A DNA stretch of 64,000 nucleotides from Afipia massiliensis. GTDB lineage: Bacteria > Pseudomonadota > Alphaproteobacteria > Rhizobiales > Xanthobacteraceae. The stretch lies in NCBI RefSeq assembly GCF_001006325.2, contig NZ_LBIA02000001.1, positions 1,613,501-1,677,500 on the forward strand. The letters are read 5' to 3'. The position numbers and the translations under genes are program-made. Of the stretch, positions 19,893 through 29,462 are shown piece after piece. How positions within the stretch are numbered: the stretch's first letter is position 1; each line of letters begins with the position of its first letter. Under the pieces are notes generated by a model. That model did not search any database and was not told the DNA's origin. It was given only the letters and a program-made list of their open reading frames with translations.

Positions 19893-21335
19893 ATGACAAT
19901 TACCCGGCGCGATGTGTTGGCCGGCTCGGCAGCGCTGTCGCTGTCGCCGATCGTGTCGCGCGCATGGGCGGCTCCCGTGCCGCGCGATGCCGAGGTGGTG
20001 GTGATCGGCGCAGGCGCCGCCGGCATTGCCGCTGCGCGCCGCGTTGCCGCCGCCGGCCGCAAGGTGGTGGTGATCGAGGCGGCTTCCGCGATTGGCGGGC
20101 GTTGCGTCACCGACGCGACCGCGTTCGATGTGCCGTTCGACCGCGGTGCGCGCTGGCTTTACAACACCGAGACCAGTCCGATCGCGAAGCTGGCGCGCGG
20201 CGTCGGCATGGACCTGCTTCCTGCGCCGCGTGGTCAGCGCATCCGGATCGGCCGCCGCAACGCGCGCGCCGGCGAAGCTGAAGATTTTCTCGCCACGCTG
20301 GTGCGCGCCAACCGCGCGATGGGCGATGCCGTGCGCGGCAAGGCCGATATGCCGGCCGCAGCCGGGTTGCCGAAGGATCTGGGTGTGTGGGCGGGCACGA
20401 CGGATTTCCTTCTCGGCGCTGCGGCCACCGGAAAGGATCTGAAGGATCTCTCCGCGCTCGATCTCGTGACGATGGCGCAGCGCGACGGGCCGTCGGCCTG
20501 CCGTCAGGGACTTGGCGCGCTGATCGCGAAGCTCGGCGAAGGACTCCCCGTTGTGCTGTCGACGCCAGTGACGCGCATCGTCTGGAGCGGACGGGACGCG
20601 CAGGTCGAAACATCGGGCGGCACCATCGCCGCCAAGGCCGTCATCATGACGGCGTCCACCAACGCGTTGTTGTCCGGCAAGATCAAGTTTGCGCCGGACC
20701 TGCCGAAGCGTCAGCAGGATGCGGCGTCGAAGCTCATGCTCGGCAGCTACGATCACATCGCGCTGGAGCTGCCGGGCAATCCGCTCGGCCTGTCGCGCGA
20801 CGATATCGTGATCGAACAAAGCGCCGACCGCAGCACCGGCTTCCTGCTCGCCAATCTGGGCGGCTCGTCGCTGTGTCAGGTCGATGTCGCCGGTTCATTC
20901 GGCGCGGAATTGTCTGCACGCGGCGAAGCCGCGATGGTGGCATTCGCCACCGACTGGTTGACCAAACTGTTCGGCGCGGACGTCAGGAATATTGCGAAGC
21001 GCACCACTGCGACGCGCTGGAACGACATGCCTTATGTGTTCGGCGCGATGTCGGCGGCGGCGCCCGGTGGCCAGCCGGCGCGCAAGGTTCTGATGGAGCC
21101 GCTGGGCAGCCTGTTTTTTGCAGGCGACGCTGCGCATGACACCCAGTGGGGCACCGTCGGCGGTGCATGGGAATCCGGCGAGCGCGCGGCCGACGGGGCG
21201 TTGCGCAAGATCGGCGCGTTGAAGGATGCGCCGGTGGCTGAGAAATCCGGCAAGAAGCCAAAGCGCGCGCAGTCGCGCACGACGGCGAACCCGGCGTCTC
21301 CCGGCGGGCGCGGCCTGAACTGGCCGCGCAACTGA
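19893..21335 (+). CDS. Flavin amine oxidase family protein, Tat-exported
   Basis: A 480-residue FAD-dependent oxidoreductase. The N-terminus MTITRRDVLAGSAALSLSP is a twin-arginine signal. The dinucleotide-binding motif VVVIGAGAAGIAAARRVAAAGRKVVVIEA is followed by IGGRC, the second flavin signature of amine oxidases, and the C-terminal FAD motif LFFAGDAAHDTQWGTVGGAWESGERAA. The substrate (a polyamine, monoamine or amino acid) cannot be predicted. The last 45 residues are a basic, low-complexity tail. It is a single gene divergent from the P60-like gene. Confidence 0.88.
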   Translation: MTITRRDVLAGSAALSLSPIVSRAWAAPVPRDAEVVVIGAGAAGIAAARRVAAAGRKVVVIEAASAIGGRCVTDATAFDVPFDRGARWLYNTETSPIAKLARGVGMDLLPAPRGQRIRIGRRNARAGEAEDFLATLVRANRAMGDAVRGKADMPAAAGLPKDLGVWAGTTDFLLGAAATGKDLKDLSALDLVTMAQRDGPSACRQGLGALIAKLGEGLPVVLSTPVTRIVWSGRDAQVETSGGTIAAKAVIMTASTNALLSGKIKFAPDLPKRQQDAASKLMLGSYDHIALELPGNPLGLSRDDIVIEQSADRSTGFLLANLGGSSLCQVDVAGSFGAELSARGEAAMVAFATDWLTKLFGADVRNIAKRTTATRWNDMPYVFGAMSAAAPGGQPARKVLMEPLGSLFFAGDAAHDTQWGTVGGAWESGERAADGALRKIGALKDAPVAEKSGKKPKRAQSRTTANPASPGGRGLNWPRN

Positions 21336-21366
21336 AACTTGCCCGCGCGACAGCGACGATCAGTGT

Positions 21367-22326
21367 ATGACGGGCTGCCGTCTGGAAACGGTTTTGCAGC
21401 CGTGCCACATTCACCGCATGAAACGTCTTCGCATCGGCCGCGCTTGGCTCGACATGGTCGGGTCCGGCGACAGTGACAGGTATTTCGACGCGCTCGTCGA
21501 CGACATCCATGATGATCTTGACCGGATCTGCGCGGCGCTGCTGACGGACCCGGCGGGCGTTGTGCTTGACGTTGGAGCCAATATCGGCACCACGCCCGCC
21601 GTGTTCAGCAAGCATGTCCCGAACGGACAGGTCTATGCGTTTGAGCCCGGGCCGAGCGTGTTCGCCGCGCTCAAGGCCAATGTCGCGCTGAACGGACTTA
21701 AAAATGTAAGCCCGCTGAATCTCGCGGTCGCGGCGAAGCCGGGCACGGTCAGATTTTTCGAAGACGCCGCCTACGGTCACATCACAACCGATGGCCGTGG
21801 TTGCGATGTCCCGGCGGTTTCGATCGATGACTTCGTGGCGTCGAGAGCGCTCAAGCGCGTCGATCTCATCAAAATCGATGTCGAAGGGTTCGAGAGCAGT
21901 GTTCTGGAGGGCGCGGCTCAGACAATCGAAAGGTTTGCTCCGATCATCCACATGGAGTTCAACCTGTGGTGTCTCATGGCGTACTCGAAAATCGATCCGA
22001 TCGACTTCGCCGAGTCACTGGTCCGGAAATTCCGCTTCGTGTTCGCGATTGATCCCTTCTCGCCCGACCGGGCGCGAAGGATCGAGGCCGGTCAGGCCGC
22101 GCGCTTTGTGCACGACCGCATGGTCGCTCGCGGCTGCATCGATGACCTCGTCATGACAAACAACGAGCGGGTCGCCGAAATTCTCGAAGGTCTCGTCATT
22201 GTTCCGCCGGCGGACGAGATTGCTCCAGCGGAACATCATATCGGCTGGCGGCAGATCGCAACCTATGTCGGCCGGCGTCTCTCGCTTCACGCCCAAGCCT
22301 TGCTTGGGGGCCGAAACGCATCCTGA
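21367..22326 (+). CDS. FkbM family methyltransferase
   Basis: A 319-residue SAM-dependent methyltransferase. VLDVGANIGTTPAVFSKH is motif I; YAFEPGPSVFAALKANVALNGL and VDLIKIDVEGFESSVLEGA are the FkbM hallmarks. It is expected to O-methylate a sugar or polyketide-like acceptor, often in surface polysaccharides. ATG at 21367 is used; a second ATG at 21418 (MKRLRIG) would remove a weak Cys/His-rich start. It follows the amine oxidase by 31 bp and may share its transcript. Confidence 0.85.
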   Translation: MTGCRLETVLQPCHIHRMKRLRIGRAWLDMVGSGDSDRYFDALVDDIHDDLDRICAALLTDPAGVVLDVGANIGTTPAVFSKHVPNGQVYAFEPGPSVFAALKANVALNGLKNVSPLNLAVAAKPGTVRFFEDAAYGHITTDGRGCDVPAVSIDDFVASRALKRVDLIKIDVEGFESSVLEGAAQTIERFAPIIHMEFNLWCLMAYSKIDPIDFAESLVRKFRFVFAIDPFSPDRARRIEAGQAARFVHDRMVARGCIDDLVMTNNERVAEILEGLVIVPPADEIAPAEHHIGWRQIATYVGRRLSLHAQALLGGRNAS

Positions 22327-22365
22327 TCGTCTGTTGCGACCAGCTGTTCCGTTAGCAATTTCAAC

Positions 22366-22471
22366 CGTCATTGCGAGGAGCGTAAGCGACGAAGCAATCC
22401 AGTCTCTGGCTTTCTGGATTGCGCCTGTCATCGGGCGGCGCTTTGCGCCGACCCGTTGGCTCGCAATGACG
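22366..22471. repeat. Intergenic palindrome, TCATTGCGAG family (copy 6, expanded)
   Basis: Starts CGTCATTGCGAGGAGCG and ends GGCTCGCAATGACG. The downstream arm carries an extra block (GGCGGCGCTTTGCGCC) that forms its own hairpin, making this copy longer than the others. It lies between convergent genes. Confidence 0.85.
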
Positions 22472-22487
22472 AAACAGACAGTGCCAG

Positions 22488-24908
22488 TTAACCCCGCAGT
22501 ACGCCGCCGGTCTTCTTGGTGACGTCGGCGACGATTTTTGAGGCGACCGCGTCGATCTCCTGATCGGTCAGGGTCTTTTCGCGCGGCTGCAGCGTGACCG
22601 CGATGGCGATGGACTTCTTCCCGTCGTCGATGCCCTTGCCTTCATAGACGTCGAATACGGTGACGCCGCTGATCAGCTTCTTGTCGGCAGCCTGTGCGGT
22701 GCGGACGATGTCGCCGGCCTTGACGCTGCGGTCGACGATGAAGGCGAAGTCGCGTGACACCGGCTGGAACGGCGACAGCTCCAGCAGCGACTTGGCGCGG
22801 GTCGGCTTGGCCTTGGCGTCGGGAATCCGCTCGAGAATGACTTCGAACGCCACCAGCGGACCGTCGGCTTTTAGCGCTTCCAGCGCGCGCGGATGCAATT
22901 CGCCGAAATAACCCAGCACGTTCTGCGGCCCGATCTGGATCGCGCCGGAGCGGCCGGGATGCAGCCATGCCGGGAAGTTCTTCGACTCACTGCTGGAGAC
23001 GACCTGAAGCCCCTGCATCGGCGCGCCGGCCGCGGCCAGCACAGCGAGTGCATCAGCCTTGGCGTCGAGCGCATCGACAGTCGCCGAGCCGGACCAGTAA
23101 CGGCCGGTGCCCTTTGCGGAGGCCAGCGCGCGGCGCACACCGCTCGCCGCCATGAACTGGTCTTCCGGACGGTCGCCCTTGAAGATCTGTCCGACCTCGA
23201 ACAGCGCCACATCGGCGAAGCCGCGATCCGCATTGGCCTGCGCTGCTGCGACAAGTCCAGCGATCAGTGAAGGCCGCATATCGGAGAGATCCGATGCGAT
23301 CGGATTGGCCAGCGTCAGTTCAGGTTGGCCGCCGCCGAACAGGTCAGCCTGCGTTTTGGAGACGAACGACCACGTGACGCCTTCGGTCATGCCGCGCGCC
23401 GCCAGCGCACGCTTGGCGCGGCGGGTGCGGAGCTGAAGCTGGGTCAGCACCGGCTTGCGCGGCGCGTCGCCGCGTTCGAACGGCGTCAGCGGCACGCTGT
23501 CGACGCCAACGATGCGCACGATCTCTTCGACGATGTCGGCCTTGCCGTGCACGTCGCTGCGCCATGACGGCACCGCGACCTTCACCACCGGGCCTGCGCC
23601 GGCGACCATGAAGCCGAGATGCGCGAGGATCCGCTTGATTTCGGGCAGCGGCACATCGATGCCGGCCAGCCGCTTCACTTCCGTAATCGGAAACTCGATG
23701 ATGCGGTCGTCGCCATGCGCCCGGCCGGCAACGACGATCTCCGACGGCGAGCCGCCGCACAGATCCATCACCAGCTTGGTCGCCATCTCGAGGCCCGGCA
23801 CCATGAAGGCCGGATCGACGCCGCGCTCGAAGCGATAGCGCGCATCGGAGTTGATGCCGAGCTTGCGGCCGGTCTGCGCGATGTTGATCTCGTTCCACAG
23901 CGCCGATTCGATCAGCACGTCGGTGGTGTTCTCGTCGCAGCCCGAGGCTTCGCCGCCCATGATGCCGGCGATGGATTCCACGCCGCGTTCGTCGGCGATC
24001 ACGCAGATCGTGTCGTCCAGTGCGTAGGTCTTGCCGTCGAGTGCGACCACTGTTTCGTTGCGGGCGCGGCGCACGGTGAGGTTGCCCGTCACCTTTTTGG
24101 CGTCGAACACATGCAACGGCCGCGCGCGGTCGAAGGTCATGAAGTTGGTGATGTCGACCAGCGCATTGATCGGACGCAGACCGATCGAGGTCAGGCGCTG
24201 CTGCAGCCATTCCGGCGAAGGGCCGTTCTTGACGCCGCGCACCAGGCGCAGCGCGAAGCCCGGACACAGCTTCTCGTCTTCGATCTTGACCTGCACAGGG
24301 CAAGGGAATTCGCCCTTGACCTGCTTCGGGGCCGGGTCCTTGAACTTGCCCATGTCGGCGGCGGCGAGATCGCGCGCGATGCCGTGCACGCCGGTGCAGT
24401 CCTGACGATTGGGCGTCAGATTGATTTCGATCACCGCGTCGCCGAGGTTCGCCCACTGCGCATAAGGCGCGCCGAGCGGCGCATCCGCCGGCAATTCCAT
24501 GATGCCGTCGTGATCTTCCGACAGTTGCAGTTCGGCGGCCGAACACAGCATGCCACGGCTTTCGACGCCGCGAATGGTGCCGATGCCGAGCGTAATGTCC
24601 TTGCCCGGAATGTAGGTGCCGGGCGGCGAGAACACGCTCACCAGTCCCGCGCGCGCATTGGGCGCGCCGCAGACCACCTGCACGGGTGCAGAGCCGTCTC
24701 CGGTGTCCACCATGCACACCCGCAGCCGGTCGGCATTGGGATGCTGTTCGGCGGAGATCACGCGCGCGATGGTGAACGGTGCCAGCGCCTTCGCCTTGTC
24801 GTCGAGATGTTCGACCTCAAGGCCGATCATGGTGAGCTTGTCGGCGATCTTTTCGAGCGGCTCGTCGGTGTCGAGATGCTCTTTCAGCCAGGAGAAGGTG
24901 AATTTCAC
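22488..24908 (-). CDS. pheT: Phenylalanine--tRNA ligase beta subunit
   Basis: A protein of 806 residues. The N-terminal EMAP/tRNA-binding domain (GLEVEHLDD ... [11 protein letters not shown]), the B3/B4 editing domain (about 200-400), the B5 domain, the catalytic-like core ([20 protein letters not shown]) and the C-terminal anticodon-binding fold ([21 protein letters not shown]) are all recognisable. It forms the alpha2-beta2 enzyme with PheS. The GTG start at 24908 overlaps the pheS stop by 4 bp (GTGA), showing translational coupling. Second gene of pheS-pheT, itself downstream of rpmI-rplT. Confidence 0.98.
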   Translation of the reverse strand: MKFTFSWLKEHLDTDEPLEKIADKLTMIGLEVEHLDDKAKALAPFTIARVISAEQHPNADRLRVCMVDTGDGSAPVQVVCGAPNARAGLVSVFSPPGTYIPGKDITLGIGTIRGVESRGMLCSAAELQLSEDHDGIMELPADAPLGAPYAQWANLGDAVIEINLTPNRQDCTGVHGIARDLAAADMGKFKDPAPKQVKGEFPCPVQVKIEDEKLCPGFALRLVRGVKNGPSPEWLQQRLTSIGLRPINALVDITNFMTFDRARPLHVFDAKKVTGNLTVRRARNETVVALDGKTYALDDTICVIADERGVESIAGIMGGEASGCDENTTDVLIESALWNEINIAQTGRKLGINSDARYRFERGVDPAFMVPGLEMATKLVMDLCGGSPSEIVVAGRAHGDDRIIEFPITEVKRLAGIDVPLPEIKRILAHLGFMVAGAGPVVKVAVPSWRSDVHGKADIVEEIVRIVGVDSVPLTPFERGDAPRKPVLTQLQLRTRRAKRALAARGMTEGVTWSFVSKTQADLFGGGQPELTLANPIASDLSDMRPSLIAGLVAAAQANADRGFADVALFEVGQIFKGDRPEDQFMAASGVRRALASAKGTGRYWSGSATVDALDAKADALAVLAAAGAPMQGLQVVSSSESKNFPAWLHPGRSGAIQIGPQNVLGYFGELHPRALEALKADGPLVAFEVILERIPDAKAKPTRAKSLLELSPFQPVSRDFAFIVDRSVKAGDIVRTAQAADKKLISGVTVFDVYEGKGIDDGKKSIAIAVTLQPREKTLTDQEIDAVASKIVADVTKKTGGVLRG

Positions 24909-26011
24909 GACGACAACCCTCCCGCCAGAGTCGGGACATCGAGCGGCTTGAAGCCGTAATGATTGATCCAGCGCGTATCGCTTTCGAACATCTGCCGCAG
25001 GTCGTTGATGCCGTATTTCAGCATCGCGATGCGGTCGATGCCCATGCCCCAGGCGAAGCCTTGATAAACGTCGGGATCAATGCCGCAGGCGCGCAGCACG
25101 TTCGGATGCACCATGCCGCAGCCGAGAATCTCCAGCCAGTCCTCGCCTTCGCCAAAGCGAATCTCGCCCTTGTCGCGGCGGCACTGGATATCGACCTCCA
25201 GCGACGGCTCGGTGAACGGGAAGAACGACGGACGGAATTTCATGTTGACGTTGTCGACTTCGAAGAACGCCTTGCAGAATTCCGCGAGAATCCATTTCAG
25301 GTGGCCGAGATGCGAGCCCTTGTCGATCACGAGGCCTTCGACCTGGTGGAATTGCGGCGTGTGGGTCGCGTCGCTGTCGATGCGGTAGGTGCGGCCCGGG
25401 CAGATCACGCGGATCGGCGGCTTCTGCGACAGCATGGTGCGGACCTGCACCGGCGAGGTGTGGGTGCGCAGCAAAAGTCGCGAACCGCCTGCCCCGGGCT
25501 CCGACCCGGGGTCTTCCTTAGCGTTGAAGAAGAACGTGTCGTGCATTTCCCGCGCCGGATGGCCTTCGGGGAAATTCAGCTTGGTGAAATTGTAGTCGTC
25601 GGTCTCGATGTCCGGACCTTCCGCGATGGAGAAGCCCATGTCGGCGAAGATCGCGGTGAGTTCGTCCATCACCTGGGTGAGCGGGTGAATGCGGCCCTGC
25701 TCGGTGGGCGTCTCGCGCGTGGGCAGCGTGACGTCGATGGTCTCGGAGGCGAGCCGCGCATCGAGGGCGGCGTTCTTCAGAATGTCGCGGCGCGCGGTGA
25801 GCGCTTCGGTGACCTTGTCCTTGGCGAGATTGATCTTCGCGCCTTCGGTCTTGCGCTCGTCCGGCGACATCTTGCCGAGCGTCGCGAGCAGCGCGGAAAC
25901 CGAGCCTTTCTTGCCGAGCGCGCCGACGCGCACGGTTTCCAGCGCAGCTTCATCGGAAGCGGCGGCTATCGCGTCCAGAATTTCGGTTTCGAGTTTGGCG
26001 AGGTCGGACAT
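24905..26011 (-). CDS. pheS: Phenylalanine--tRNA ligase alpha subunit
   Basis: A 368-residue class II aminoacyl-tRNA synthetase subunit. An N-terminal coiled coil (about 1-95) binds tRNA; motif 2 appears as [23 protein letters not shown] and motif 3 as [22 protein letters not shown]. The start at 26011 (MSDLAK) is preferred; an ATG five codons upstream (26026) has no clear ribosome site. It follows rplT by 120 bp on the same strand, the classical rpmI-rplT-pheS-pheT order. Confidence 0.97.
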   Translation of the reverse strand: MSDLAKLETEILDAIAAASDEAALETVRVGALGKKGSVSALLATLGKMSPDERKTEGAKINLAKDKVTEALTARRDILKNAALDARLASETIDVTLPTRETPTEQGRIHPLTQVMDELTAIFADMGFSIAEGPDIETDDYNFTKLNFPEGHPAREMHDTFFFNAKEDPGSEPGAGGSRLLLRTHTSPVQVRTMLSQKPPIRVICPGRTYRIDSDATHTPQFHQVEGLVIDKGSHLGHLKWILAEFCKAFFEVDNVNMKFRPSFFPFTEPSLEVDIQCRRDKGEIRFGEGEDWLEILGCGMVHPNVLRACGIDPDVYQGFAWGMGIDRIAMLKYGINDLRQMFESDTRWINHYGFKPLDVPTLAGGLSS

Positions 26012-26131
26012 TGGAAAAAGCCCCATCGGAACGGTTTCATCTAAACCGTCCGGCGGGGATCAATCAGCCCAGCCGAACGGAGCGGGGCGCTTACGCCCCG
26101 GTCGCATCGGCCTCGTCCAAGAAGGGCAAGC

Positions 26132-26491
26132 TTAAGCCGCGAGTGCGGCTTTGGCCTTTTCAGCAATCGCCTGGAACGCCGCCGGTTCGTGGATCGCGAG
26201 ATCCGACAGCACCTTGCGGTCCACAACGACGCCCGACTTGGCGAGGCCGTTGATAAACACGCTGTAGGTCATGCCGAACGGACGCACAGCGGCGTTGAGA
26301 CGCTGGATCCAGAGCGCGCGGAAGGTGCGCTTCTTCAGCTTGCGGGCGCGGAAGGCGTACTGGCCTGCCTTGTCCACGGCTGCCTTGGCGGCGCGGATGG
26401 TGTTCTTGCGGCGGCCGGAAAAACCCTTGGCGGCCTTGTAGACTTTCTTGTGCTTGGCGTGAGAGGTCACACCGCGTTTAACGCGAGACAT
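26132..26491 (-). CDS. rplT: 50S ribosomal protein L20
   Basis: A 119-residue ribosomal protein binding 23S rRNA early in 50S assembly. The sequence opens with [23 protein letters not shown] and contains [26 protein letters not shown], both diagnostic. In other bacteria L20 represses its own operon by binding leader RNA. Two tandem hairpins stand in the 90-bp gap after rpmI, directly upstream of this start. Confidence 0.98.
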   Translation of the reverse strand: MSRVKRGVTSHAKHKKVYKAAKGFSGRRKNTIRAAKAAVDKAGQYAFRARKLKKRTFRALWIQRLNAAVRPFGMTYSVFINGLAKSGVVVDRKVLSDLAIHEPAAFQAIAEKAKAALAA

Positions 26492-26528
26492 GACGGAACT
26501 CCTTCAACTGAAAAAGTGAGAGACAGAC

Positions 26529-26579
26529 GGCCGCGCGAACGCAGCCAGATGTGAGCTGGGCCGCGCGAACGCGGCCAGA
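26529..26579 (-). promoter_or_regulatory. Tandem GC hairpins between rpmI and rplT
   Basis: A 17-bp unit GGCCGCGCGAACGCNGCCA occurs twice (about 26531-26547 and 26561-26578). On the coding (minus) strand each copy folds as GGCNGCG-TTC-GCGCGGCC, giving two short strong hairpins right after the rpmI stop. A role in RNA stability or L20 feedback is possible but unproven. Confidence 0.4.
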
Positions 26580-26582
26580 GGA

Positions 26583-26783
26583 TCAGGCGTTGGGCAGGAA
26601 GTACTGCTTGATGTTGTCGCCGTCCGTCTTGAACAGCACTCGCGTGCCGCGCAGCTGACGAATCTGCTTCTTTGTCCGCTTGATCATGCCGTGGCGCTTG
26701 CCTGCATGGGCGGACATCACCTTTCCGGTGCCGGTCACTTTGAAGCGCTTTTTGGCGCCCGACTTGGTCTTCAGCTTGGGCAT
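26583..26783 (-). CDS. rpmI: 50S ribosomal protein L35
   Basis: A 66-residue basic protein: [21 protein letters not shown] at the start and [17 protein letters not shown] near the end are the L35 signatures. The start at 26783 is preceded by GGAGAG. A seven-residue upstream extension with a non-ATG start is not believed. First gene of the rpmI-rplT-pheST series; infC, which usually precedes rpmI, is 1.85 kb away. Confidence 0.97.
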   Translation of the reverse strand: MPKLKTKSGAKKRFKVTGTGKVMSAHAGKRHGMIKRTKKQIRQLRGTRVLFKTDGDNIKQYFLPNA

Positions 26784-26801
26784 TTGGCTCTCCTGTTGTC
26801 G

Positions 26802-26826
26802 CAAAACAAACGCGCCCCGAGAGGCG
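26802..26826 (-). promoter_or_regulatory. Hairpin with T-rich tail in the rpmI leader
   Basis: On the minus strand GCGCCTCTCGGGGCGC is followed by GTTTGTTTT, placed about 20 nt before the rpmI start. It could be an attenuator or leader hairpin. Nothing else stands out in the rest of the 279-bp gap 26784-27062. Confidence 0.3.
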
Positions 26827-27062
26827 CTGTTGCGGCTGAAATGCTCGTTAGAGCGTTGATAATGCTCGATTTAATCCCGTATGGAGAAAATCAGCACTGG
26901 CGTCGCCACGGCAGCCCTTGATCAGCCGGGCGACGAAGGTTGCGCTTATGGCAGACGATCCACAGATTGGCAACGATTAACACCGGTTTGCGCTGTCGGC
27001 ATTGGCGTTTCGTGCCAGCATTTCCGCCTGTTCCGGCTCCAAACTTTGGAGGCACCCCCGCC

Positions 27063-27425
27063 ATGAAGGCCAGAGGTTTTGCTGTCCTTGCCCTGACGTC
27101 GCTCATTCCCGGATTTGCGGCGATTGAGCCTGCCCGGGCCGCCTCCTTCGACGGCCCCTGGACGGTGGTGATCGTCACCCAGTCGGGCAATTGCGATGCA
27201 GCCTACAGCTTTCCGCTGCGGGTCAGCGGCGGGCGGGTCGTCTCGACCGGCGGAGCCATCTTTAATGGGCGGATCAGCGGCGGAGGCGGCGTCAGCGTGG
27301 CGATTTCCAGCGGCGGCTCCTCCGGCCGGGCCAGCGGACGGCTGTCGGGGGCGTCCGGCTCCGGGCGATGGAGTGGCATCCTGAACGGTGCCCGGTGCAG
27401 CGGGCGCTGGGAAGCACACCGGTAA
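27063..27425 (+). CDS. Small secreted protein of unknown function (paralogue 1)
   Basis: A 120-residue protein with a signal peptide (MKARGFAVLALTSLIPGFAAI...ARA). The mature part is Gly/Ser-rich: FDGPWTVVIVTQSGNCDAAYSFPLRV, then GGRV, then short beta-prone repeats with SGRASGRLSGASGSGRWSG, and a second Cys in CSGRWEAHR. Two Cys residues could form one disulfide. A clear paralogue lies immediately downstream. GGAGG stands 11 nt upstream of the ATG at 27063. No known domain is recognised; a periplasmic or surface beta-sandwich is a guess. Confidence 0.8.
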   Translation: MKARGFAVLALTSLIPGFAAIEPARAASFDGPWTVVIVTQSGNCDAAYSFPLRVSGGRVVSTGGAIFNGRISGGGGVSVAISSGGSSGRASGRLSGASGSGRWSGILNGARCSGRWEAHR

Positions 27426-27546
27426 TATATTATTGGAATAACTCAAGATTTTCGAAATATGCGGCTGCAATTACTGCGTTGCGCTGGAACTCCGGCCATA
27501 ATCTAACTATATCCCTCTCAGCCTCCACCCAACGCGAGGGATACAG

Positions 27547-27966
27547 ATGGCCGTGCGCGCCAAGACGATTGCTTTGTCCGTGAATCCTGCCGCCCGGCTG
27601 TTCGCCTTGGCTGCATTCGCCGCAGCCGCCCTGACAGCAGCTATCGTGCTGGCTGGTTCGGCCAAGGCCGGTTCCTCGTTCGATGGCGCCTGGAAGGTCA
27701 CCATCATCACCCAGTCCGGCAATTGCGATCCGGCCTACAGCTATCCCGTGAAGGTCGTCGGCGGCCGCGTCAGCTATTCCGGTGACGGCAGCTTCGATAT
27801 TTCCGGTCACGTCGGCGATGCCGGCGCGGTCAGCGTCGCCATTGCGCGCGGCGACCAGAAGGCCAGTGCCAGCGGCAAGCTGTCGGCCAATTCCGGCTCC
27901 GGCCAGTGGAGCGGCAAGTCGTCGAGCATGTCCTGCTCCGGGCGCTGGGAAGCGACGCGCGCGTAA
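27547..27966 (+). CDS. Small secreted protein of unknown function (paralogue 2)
   Basis: A 139-residue protein, paralogous to the upstream gene. After a signal segment (LFALAAFAAAALTAAIVLAGSAKA) the mature part has FDGAWKVTIITQSGNCDPAYSYPVKV, GGRV, GKLSANSGSGQWSG and a terminal CSGRWEATRA. The Cys pair and the SGSGxWSG / CSGRWEA ends are shared with paralogue 1 while the middle has diverged. GGGATACAG precedes the ATG. A factor-independent terminator follows the stop, so this ends the transcript. Confidence 0.82.
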   Translation: MAVRAKTIALSVNPAARLFALAAFAAAALTAAIVLAGSAKAGSSFDGAWKVTIITQSGNCDPAYSYPVKVVGGRVSYSGDGSFDISGHVGDAGAVSVAIARGDQKASASGKLSANSGSGQWSGKSSSMSCSGRWEATRA

Positions 27967-27990
27967 TTCTTCAGCGAAGTTCACCGCATG

Positions 27991-28020
27991 AAAAAGCGCC
28001 GCAGATCGCGGCGCTTTTTT
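27991..28020 (+). terminator. Factor-independent terminator
   Basis: GCGCCGC / GCGGCGC hairpin with loop AGATC, preceded by AAAAA and followed by TTTTTT. It works in both directions in principle and separates the secreted-protein pair from the convergent DoxX gene. Confidence 0.85.
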
Positions 28021-28072
28021 ATTTGGGCTACTCAACTCGCAAGCGCTCCCCGCAATGACGATCCAGTTCTGA

Positions 28073-28486
28073 TCACGCGCCTTTGTGCTTCGATTGCCGC
28101 GACAGGATCGCGGCCAGCATCAACCCGCCGATCACGCTGATATGCTCGACCACGAAAAAGAATTCGAGTTGCGCGATGTGGCCTTTCTGATTCCAGAAGT
28201 CGTGGGCGATCGGAATCGTCAGCAGCGTAAAGACAGCGAGCGCGCCCGTGGCCACCCAGACGTGACGGTTGGCGATGATCAGCAGCGCGCCAGTGAGCTG
28301 GGTGACGAGCACCAGTGCGTTGACGAACGCCGGCGGGCTGAGGCCGAAATGCGCCATCTCCGCAGCGCCGCCCGAAAAATCGATCAGCTTGGACAGGCCG
28401 CTCGCCCAGAACGGAAATGTCAGAACGATACGCGCGAACAGCGCGAAATAAGACCAGTCGAGAATGCGGGCGATCCATGAGGGCAT
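28073..28486 (-). CDS. DoxX family membrane protein
   Basis: A 137-residue protein with four predicted membrane helices (YFALFARIVLTFPFWASGL, ALVLVTQLTGALLIIANRHV, VATGALAVFTLLTIPIAHDFW, FFFVVEHISVIGGLMLAAIL). The order of helices and the AHDFW motif are typical of DoxX-like proteins, which take part in quinone-linked oxidation or redox stress. Its specific role is not known. Upstream on the same strand is infC, whose terminator lies between them. Confidence 0.82.
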   Translation of the reverse strand: MPSWIARILDWSYFALFARIVLTFPFWASGLSKLIDFSGGAAEMAHFGLSPPAFVNALVLVTQLTGALLIIANRHVWVATGALAVFTLLTIPIAHDFWNQKGHIAQLEFFFVVEHISVIGGLMLAAILSRQSKHKGA

Positions 28487-28534
28487 CGAATTTTCCTGAA
28501 ACCGGATGAAGGCAAGCCGAAGAAAAACAAACCA

Positions 28535-28571
28535 AACAAAAACGGCCCGTCAGTTATCCTGACGGGCCGTC
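28535..28571 (-). terminator. Factor-independent terminator of infC
   Basis: ACGGCCCGTCAG / CTGACGGGCCGT form a 12-bp stem with a 5-nt loop. On the minus strand it is followed by TTTTTGTTTGG. It lies 64 bp past the infC stop. Confidence 0.88.
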
Positions 28572-28634
28572 TGTTTCAATGAGATCACGATCAATCTGCA
28601 ACAGTCTTCCCGACCGCGCAGCTCCCGTCGCGTC

Positions 28635-29174
28635 TTAACGCGGCGCCAGCACCATGACGACCTGACGGCCCTCAAAACGCGCGTCCTGTTCGACCTTCGC
28701 GACGTCGGCGACGGCGGCCTTCACCTTGTCGAGCAGCTTGGTGCCGATTTCCTGATGCGCCATTTCACGGCCGCGATAGCGCAGCGTGATCTTGACCTTG
28801 TCGCCTTCCTCGAAGAACCGCAGCATCGCGCGCATCTTCACGTCGTAGTCGTGATCGTCGATCATCGGGCGGAGCTTGATCTCCTTGATCTCGACGATCT
28901 TCTGCTTCTTGCGGGCTTCGGCGGCTTTCTTCTGCGCCGAATACTTGAACTTCCCGTAGTCCATGATCTTGCAGACGGGAGGATTGGTGTTCGGCGAAAT
29001 CTCGACCAGATCCATGCCGGCCTCCATCGCCATCTTGACCGCGATCGCCGTCTCGACGGTGCCGTGGTTAAGGCCGGTTTGGTCGATCAGCTGAATGGTG
29101 AGATTGCGGATTTCATCGTTGGTGCGCGGCCCGTCTTTTGCGGCGGCGGGCGGGGCTCTGTTGGGACGGCGAAT
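28635..29174 (-). CDS. infC: Translation initiation factor IF-3 (ATT start)
   Basis: A 179-residue IF3. The N-terminal domain starts [21 protein letters not shown]; the linker and C-terminal domain show [33 protein letters not shown] and [15 protein letters not shown]. No ATG/GTG/TTG fits the conserved N-terminus. An ATT at 29174-29172 lies 8 nt after GGAG and gives the expected start. ATT/AUU initiation with IF3-mediated discrimination is the known autoregulation of infC in other bacteria. It ends at a strong terminator and is separated from rpmI-rplT by three genes. Confidence 0.93.
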   Translation of the reverse strand: MRRPNRAPPAAAKDGPRTNDEIRNLTIQLIDQTGLNHGTVETAIAVKMAMEAGMDLVEISPNTNPPVCKIMDYGKFKYSAQKKAAEARKKQKIVEIKEIKLRPMIDDHDYDVKMRAMLRFFEEGDKVKITLRYRGREMAHQEIGTKLLDKVKAAVADVAKVEQDARFEGRQVVMVLAPR

Positions 29175-29462
29175 GGGTAAATCTCCGGTGTTGTGAACGA
29201 AGCAATCATTTTGAAGGATTAAGGGCCGCCGGGCAAGCGCGAGCAGGCTTTCGCATGCATTTTCCGGCGCCGCCGCAGGACATCGGGATCGGCCATAAAA
29301 CCGTAAAATGCCTGACAAGTGACCCGGCCCCGGCGCGTTCCGCAGCCCGCTCCACATAGAGGTCCGGCGTCCGGTTCGCAAGCGTTACGAGCCACTTGAA
29401 GCGGCCGCGTTGACGGACGGCGCCATCGGCCGTCATAAACAGCAGGAACGGGGCAATTCTTC

